This document shows, piece after piece, positions 24,830-28,615 of a stretch of 28,615 nt of DNA. Source of the DNA: JAHJRJ01 sp037443685 (GTDB taxonomy: Bacteria > Bacteroidota > Ignavibacteria > UBA10030 > BY39); the NCBI GenBank assembly GCA_037443685.1, contig JBBINX010000019.1, forward strand, positions 1 through 28,615, in the 5' to 3' direction. The notes beneath the pieces are model-generated. The model had not been told where the DNA came from, did not search any database, and saw only the letters and a program-made list of their open reading frames with translations. Within the stretch, counting starts at the first letter, position 1; each line of letters opens with the position of its first letter. Both the position numbers and the translations under genes were made by a program.

Positions 24830-27058
24830 TTAACTCTCCCCTTCGATTATTCTTCCTAACTCATTGAAATAAATTTCTTTCATTTCAGAAACTGTTAACT
24901 TAATTTCATGATTTATTTTTAATATATCATTTGTAACACGTCCAATTATCTCAGCATCAATATCATTCATCTTTATGAAATTGAGTAAATGATTTTTATT
25001 TTTTTCATCAATCGTTATAATTACGCGGGATTGGTCCTCACCAAATAACGTCCAATCTAACCGTTTATCAACGTTAATTTGAATATTCGCTCCAAAACCT
25101 GATGCAATGCAACACTCAGCTATTGTAATAGACACCCCTCCATCGCTGACATCGTGAGCTGATTTTATAAAACCTAAATTATTAGCGCCCAAAATTGTTT
25201 TATGCAATCGCTTCTCATAATTCAAATCCAAAAAGGGAGCATCGGCAGCAACTATTTTATGAATTGACTTTAAATACTCAGAACCGTTAATATCACCCCG
25301 GTTTTTACCCAATAAGACTATTAAATCACCTGGAGATTTAAAATCCATAGTAATAATTTGGTTTATATAATTAATTAGTCCAAACATACCAATAACTGGC
25401 GTCGGATAGACTGTATAATTTTGGCTTTCGTTATAAAAGCTTACATTTCCTCCTGTAACTGGTGTTTCTAGTATTCTACATGCATTCCCAATCCCTTCGA
25501 CTGATTCTTTAAATTGCCAATAGATTTCAGGGTTGTATGGGTTTCCGTAATTCAAGCAATTTGTTATAGCAATTGGTATAGCACCGCAACAAACAACATT
25601 ACGTGCCGATTCAGCTACAGCTATTTCTGCACCTCTTCTCGGATTTAGATAAATATAACGTGAATTCCCATCGGTCTTAAAAGCTAATGCTTTGTTTGTG
25701 TCTTTTATTCTAACAATCGCTGCGTTAGAAATACAATCTACAACTGTATTTGTTCTAACCATAGAATCATATTGTCGGTAAACCCAATTTTTTGATACAA
25801 TATTTGGACTTTTTAATAACTTTTTGAAACAATCCGTGTAATCGTTAGGTTCAGGTACCGTGCAAAGATCGAATTCTTTCAATTTTTCAGTATAAAGCGA
25901 CTTTTTACTTTCTCGGTGATAAACAGGTGCACCTCCACCTAATACAAGGCTCTCAGTTGGAATTTCAGCCACTATCTTACCGTTTTTATAGACTTTCAGG
26001 TATGGTTTATCAGTAACCACTCCGATAATTTCACAATTAAGGTCCCATTTTTCAAAAATTTGTTTAACTTGGTTTTCGTATCCAGCTTGTGCAACAATTA
26101 ACATTCGTTCCTGAGATTCAGAAAGCATTAATTCGTACGGATTCATTTCGGATTCTCGTGCTGGAACTTTATCCAGATTGATTTCCATACCTGAATTTCC
26201 ACGTGCGCTCATTTCCGATGTCGAACAGGAGATACCAGCTGCTCCCATATCCTGAATACCAATCAAAACCCCGGTTTTAATAGCTTCTAATGTTGCTTCA
26301 AGTAATAATTTCTCAGTGAATGGATCGCCGACTTGAACATTATGTCGCTTCGCTTCAGAATCTTTTGTTAATTCCATCGAAGCAAATGTTGCTCCATGTA
26401 TTCCATCTCGACCCGTTGACGCACCAACAATCATTACCACATTACCTTCCCCTTTTGCACTGGCTCGTGCGATTTTGTCATGTTTAACTATTCCGACAGC
26501 CATCACGTTCACGATTGGATTTTCGGTATAACAATCCTCGAAATATACTTCTCCTGCAACTGTTGGGACACCAAAACAATTTCCATAATCACCAATTCCT
26601 TTTACAACACCTTTTATTAGATATTTTACACGTGGATCGTTAGGGTTGCCAAATCGTAGCGAGTTTAGTACTGCAATCGGACGCGCACCCATCGTAAAGA
26701 TATCTCTGAGAATTCCACCGACACCTGTCGCTGCTCCTTGGTATGGTTCTATAGCTGAGGGGTGGTTATGGCTTTCGATTTTAAAACAGACAGCCAATCC
26801 ATCACCAATATCAACTAACCCTGCGTTTTCCTCACCTGCATTAACTAAAAGTCTTCCGCCGTTTCGGGGTAAGGTCTTGAGTAGCGCGATTGAGTTTTTG
26901 TACGAGCAATGCTCGCTCCACATCACACTGAAGATACCAAGTTCGGTGTAGGTTGGTGTCCTTCCCAATATTTCGAGAATTCGATTATATTCATCCTCAT
27001 TTAGACCAAGTTCGATCGCTAATTGAATATTTATTAATGATTCTTTTTCGATAGACAA
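24830..27058 (-). CDS. purL: phosphoribosylformylglycinamidine synthase subunit PurL (small type)
   Basis: PurL turns FGAR to FGAM with ATP and ammonia supplied by PurQ, the fourth step of purine synthesis. The protein shows GRTPTYTELGIFSVMWSEHCSYKNS near the N-terminus (family signature), CFKIESHNHPSAIEPYQGAATGVGG (nucleotide site), IQDMGAAGISCSTSEM, LMLSESQERML, GGNVSFYNES and SAHDVSDGGVSITIAECCIA. The longest frame opens at TTG 27124, but GGAGG at 27070-27066 lies 7 bases before TTG 27058, and starting there gives 742 residues and a normal N-terminus for this type. The small PurL needs PurS and PurQ, and neither is in the window. Confidence 0.94.
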   Translation of the reverse strand: MSIEKESLINIQLAIELGLNEDEYNRILEILGRTPTYTELGIFSVMWSEHCSYKNSIALLKTLPRNGGRLLVNAGEENAGLVDIGDGLAVCFKIESHNHPSAIEPYQGAATGVGGILRDIFTMGARPIAVLNSLRFGNPNDPRVKYLIKGVVKGIGDYGNCFGVPTVAGEVYFEDCYTENPIVNVMAVGIVKHDKIARASAKGEGNVVMIVGASTGRDGIHGATFASMELTKDSEAKRHNVQVGDPFTEKLLLEATLEAIKTGVLIGIQDMGAAGISCSTSEMSARGNSGMEINLDKVPARESEMNPYELMLSESQERMLIVAQAGYENQVKQIFEKWDLNCEIIGVVTDKPYLKVYKNGKIVAEIPTESLVLGGGAPVYHRESKKSLYTEKLKEFDLCTVPEPNDYTDCFKKLLKSPNIVSKNWVYRQYDSMVRTNTVVDCISNAAIVRIKDTNKALAFKTDGNSRYIYLNPRRGAEIAVAESARNVVCCGAIPIAITNCLNYGNPYNPEIYWQFKESVEGIGNACRILETPVTGGNVSFYNESQNYTVYPTPVIGMFGLINYINQIITMDFKSPGDLIVLLGKNRGDINGSEYLKSIHKIVAADAPFLDLNYEKRLHKTILGANNLGFIKSAHDVSDGGVSITIAECCIASGFGANIQINVDKRLDWTLFGEDQSRVIITIDEKNKNHLLNFIKMNDIDAEIIGRVTNDILKINHEIKLTVSEMKEIYFNELGRIIEGES

Positions 27059-27065
27059 AGCAATA

Positions 27066-27070
27066 CCTCC
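27066..27070 (-). promoter_or_regulatory. ribosome binding site supporting the TTG start of purL at 27058
   Basis: On the minus strand GGAGG (27070-27066) is followed after 7 bases by TTG at 27058, which fits initiation there. The TTG at 27124 that opens the longest frame has no Shine-Dalgarno. Confidence 0.65.
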
Positions 27071-27136
27071 GATTTTTGCTGAAACGGATGTTTTCTTTTC
27101 ATTCAAGTCTTTGAAAATTTTCAATTTCTTAAAATG

Positions 27137-27164
27137 AATATATAAAAAAATCCCATCTGTTCAA
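27137..27164 (-). promoter_or_regulatory. promoter candidate for purL, overlapping the porin terminator
   Basis: On the minus strand TTGAAC (27164-27159) and TATATT (27142-27137) are 16 bases apart. The -35 box lies in the loop of the terminator hairpin and the -10 box just after its T-run. Transcription would begin near 27130, about 70 bases before the preferred purL start, leaving room for the GGAGG. The -10 hexamer is the same as in the two promoter candidates near 20100. Confidence 0.4.
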
Positions 27165-27182
27165 ATTAGGAGATGGGATTTT
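27141..27182 (-). terminator. intrinsic terminator of the FadL-family gene
   Basis: On the minus strand a perfect stem, AAAATCCCATCT paired with AGATGGGATTTT (plus-strand arms 27147-27158 and 27171-27182), encloses a 12-base loop and ends in a run of seven T followed by ATATA. It follows the porin stop by about 21 bases. Confidence 0.85.
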
Positions 27183-27203
27183 GTGACTTAGAGAATAGAT
27201 TAA

Positions 27204-28340
27204 TTAAAACTGATATCCAACATTGATTCCGAACAAGTGTGCTGTGCTCTTGTATGTTCCCGGAAACAAATTTGTCGGAGCTGTAATTGTTCTATTTAAG
27301 AATAAAATTAGCTGATATGCGAAATCGACATTAAGTGCATCAGATAATTTATAACCAACACCCAATGTGAATTCATTTCTATTTGCATCTGGGAACGTTG
27401 GTTCAATTGATTTATCAGGTTGTGGGGTTTTATCATAAACATAACCTGCACGGAAAGAATATTGATTAATTCGATATTCACCACCTAACCTCATCAAATA
27501 AGTATTTTCCCAATTTTTTACCATCGTCTCCGATGTTGAAATATTAGTATTAAATATTAATGAATCATAGCTTTTCCAGCCAACGTATTGACATCCTCCT
27601 TCAATTGTTAGCGCTGGTGTAATATCATAAGCTATTCCAGTAAAAATATTATTCGGAAGTGTGATCGTTATGCTTCCAGTTCCTTTAAAGTTGAGTTCTG
27701 TAGAATGTCTGTATGAAGCAGCGAACGAAAGATTATTCAAAGGTTTATACAAAAAACCTGCATTGAATAAATTAATTCCTGTAGCTTCACTAGAGAATGA
27801 TATTCTAGAATTCTTCAGATCGAAACTCGCAGAAACATAACTAATTCCAATTCCGATTGAAAAATCTTCACTATATCGATATGCAATAGATGGATTTACA
27901 AAGGATGTTTTTAAATCGGTGGTTATTGCAAATTGTTTACCTACCCAATTTTCAGCCCATCTTGTTTCTAATTTAAATGGACTGTAAAGACCTAAACCAA
28001 ACACAAATCCATTATCCAGAGAATAAGTAGCATAAAAATTTGATAAATAAAAAATTTGACTTTGCATTTTTGTTTTATTCGGTACAGGTGTTGTTTCAAT
28101 GAAAGTTGTGGATGGAAATATCAAAGTTGTTCCAAGCATTACGCTTAATCCTTTTTGAAATCCTAATCCTGCCGGATTAAAATATATTGCTGACGGATCA
28201 GATGCTTGTGCAGTAAAAGCTCCACCCATTCCCATCGAACGAGCACCATGTTCATTGATTTGGAATCCACCTGCCAATATTTGACTCGAAAAGATGAAAA
28301 TCATAGCAATCGATAAAGAGATATTACCATTATTTTTCAT
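27204..28340 (-). CDS. outer membrane transport protein, OmpP1/FadL/TodX family
   Basis: FadL-type proteins are 14-stranded outer-membrane barrels with an N-terminal hatch that take up hydrophobic compounds such as fatty acids or hydrocarbons. The 378-residue product has a signal peptide ending near SQILA-GG, the hatch signature GGFQINEHGARSMGMGGAFTAQASDPSAIYFNPAGL (with the NPA motif), and many alternating beta-strand segments. It ends in an aromatic residue (YQF), as outer-membrane barrels do. ATG 28340 is preferred over TTG 28346 because GGAAA lies 9 bases before it. The partial gene at 28413-28615 is a close paralogue encoding a similar C-terminus, so two copies stand in tandem, separated by a terminator. 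The substrate is unknown. Confidence 0.92.
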   Translation of the reverse strand: MKNNGNISLSIAMIFIFSSQILAGGFQINEHGARSMGMGGAFTAQASDPSAIYFNPAGLGFQKGLSVMLGTTLIFPSTTFIETTPVPNKTKMQSQIFYLSNFYATYSLDNGFVFGLGLYSPFKLETRWAENWVGKQFAITTDLKTSFVNPSIAYRYSEDFSIGIGISYVSASFDLKNSRISFSSEATGINLFNAGFLYKPLNNLSFAASYRHSTELNFKGTGSITITLPNNIFTGIAYDITPALTIEGGCQYVGWKSYDSLIFNTNISTSETMVKNWENTYLMRLGGEYRINQYSFRAGYVYDKTPQPDKSIEPTFPDANRNEFTLGVGYKLSDALNVDFAYQLILFLNRTITAPTNLFPGTYKSTAHLFGINVGYQF

Positions 28341-28354
28341 AAACAATTTCCGGT

Positions 28355-28396
28355 AAAAAAAATCCCGATTCCTTTTTCAGAAAGCGGGATTTTTTT
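28355..28396 (-). terminator. intrinsic terminator of the upstream FadL paralogue
   Basis: On the minus strand AAAAAAATCCCG and its complement CGGGATTTTTTT form the base of a hairpin (plus arms about 28356-28367 and 28385-28396) with an internal segment that can pair partly, followed by a T-rich stretch. It starts 17 bases after the stop of the partial gene and ends before the porin gene at 28340. Confidence 0.78.
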
Positions 28397-28412
28397 CCAT
28401 TACAATATAGGA

Positions 28413-28615
28413 TTAAAAACAAAAGCCTAAATTAAATCCAAATAGATTTGTAGTGTTCACATATTTACCATTAAACGGAATCGCTGAATCTTTGACTTCT
28501 TTATCGAATGAAATGTATTGATATGCCGCATCAACACGGATGTTAGATGTTAATTGATACCCGAGTCCAAAAGTAAATTCATGGCGATCTGCTCCTGGTA
28601 GAGACGGATCCATAG
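28413..28615 (-). CDS. partial OmpP1/FadL-family outer membrane protein (C-terminal end)
   Basis: Only the last 67 or so codons are inside the window; the gene continues past base 28615, and the ATG at 28613 is internal. The visible part reads like the end of the neighbouring porin: LPGADRHEFTFGLGYQL aligns with FPDANRNEFTLGVGYKL, VDAAYQYISF with VDFAYQLILF, and TTNLFGFNLGFCF with STAHLFGINVGYQF. It ends with an aromatic residue, as expected for a beta-barrel. It is the tandem paralogue upstream of the complete porin gene, each with its own terminator. Confidence 0.88.
   Translation of the reverse strand, partial: MDPSLPGADRHEFTFGLGYQLTSNIRVDAAYQYISFDKEVKDSAIPFNGKYVNTTNLFGFNLGFCF

Noticed and set aside
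27125..27203. possible purine riboswitch before purL
   Set aside because: The gap is about 80 bases, is taken up by the porin terminator, and lacks any recognisable purine aptamer core.

Overview
The window is AT-rich, densely coded bacterial chromosome. Several traits point to the FCB group (Bacteroidota, Ignavibacteriota or a close relative): a type IX secretion sorting tail on a secreted protease, BshC for bacillithiol, a BamD-type lipoprotein, tandem FadL/OmpP1 outer-membrane proteins, and a cytochrome c maturation set whose CcmE has a Cys-type haem site. This placement is inferred from gene content and was not tested against any database. No rRNA, tRNA, CRISPR array, transposase or phage gene was seen.

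Positions 71-15218 are all on the plus strand with short gaps or overlaps. They begin with a 2001-residue soluble multi-PAS/GAF histidine kinase that overlaps its response regulator. Next comes a gene that ATG/GTG/TTG-based calling misses, because its reading frame has no usable standard start codon (probable ATT start at 6793). Then follow BamD, a hotdog acyl-CoA thioesterase, a secreted FG-GAP/VCBS repeat protein, a secreted metalloprotease with a type IX sorting tail, and ccmABCDE. The protease gene overlaps ccmA by 4 bp, so envelope export and cytochrome c assembly genes are probably co-transcribed.

Positions 15241-20068 are on the minus strand, read cdd, tdk, nupC, punA, bshC. This is a nucleoside uptake and salvage operon (import by NupC, deamination by Cdd, phosphorylation by Tdk, phosphorolysis by PNP) ending in a bacillithiol synthesis gene. 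It is convergent with ccmE. At its head lies an AT-rich divergent promoter region (20069-20180).

Positions 20181-24737 are on the plus strand: a membrane-anchored triple-PASTA protein, rpe, a crotonase-family hydratase, apt, dapF and a diacylglycerol-kinase-like lipid kinase, with overlaps at several junctions. Positions 24830-28615 are on the minus strand: purL, then two tandem FadL-type porin genes (the second cut by the window end), each followed by a hairpin terminator. The apparent purL promoter lies inside the terminator of the porin gene upstream of it. Its best start is a TTG at 27058 behind a GGAGG, 22 codons inside the longest open frame.
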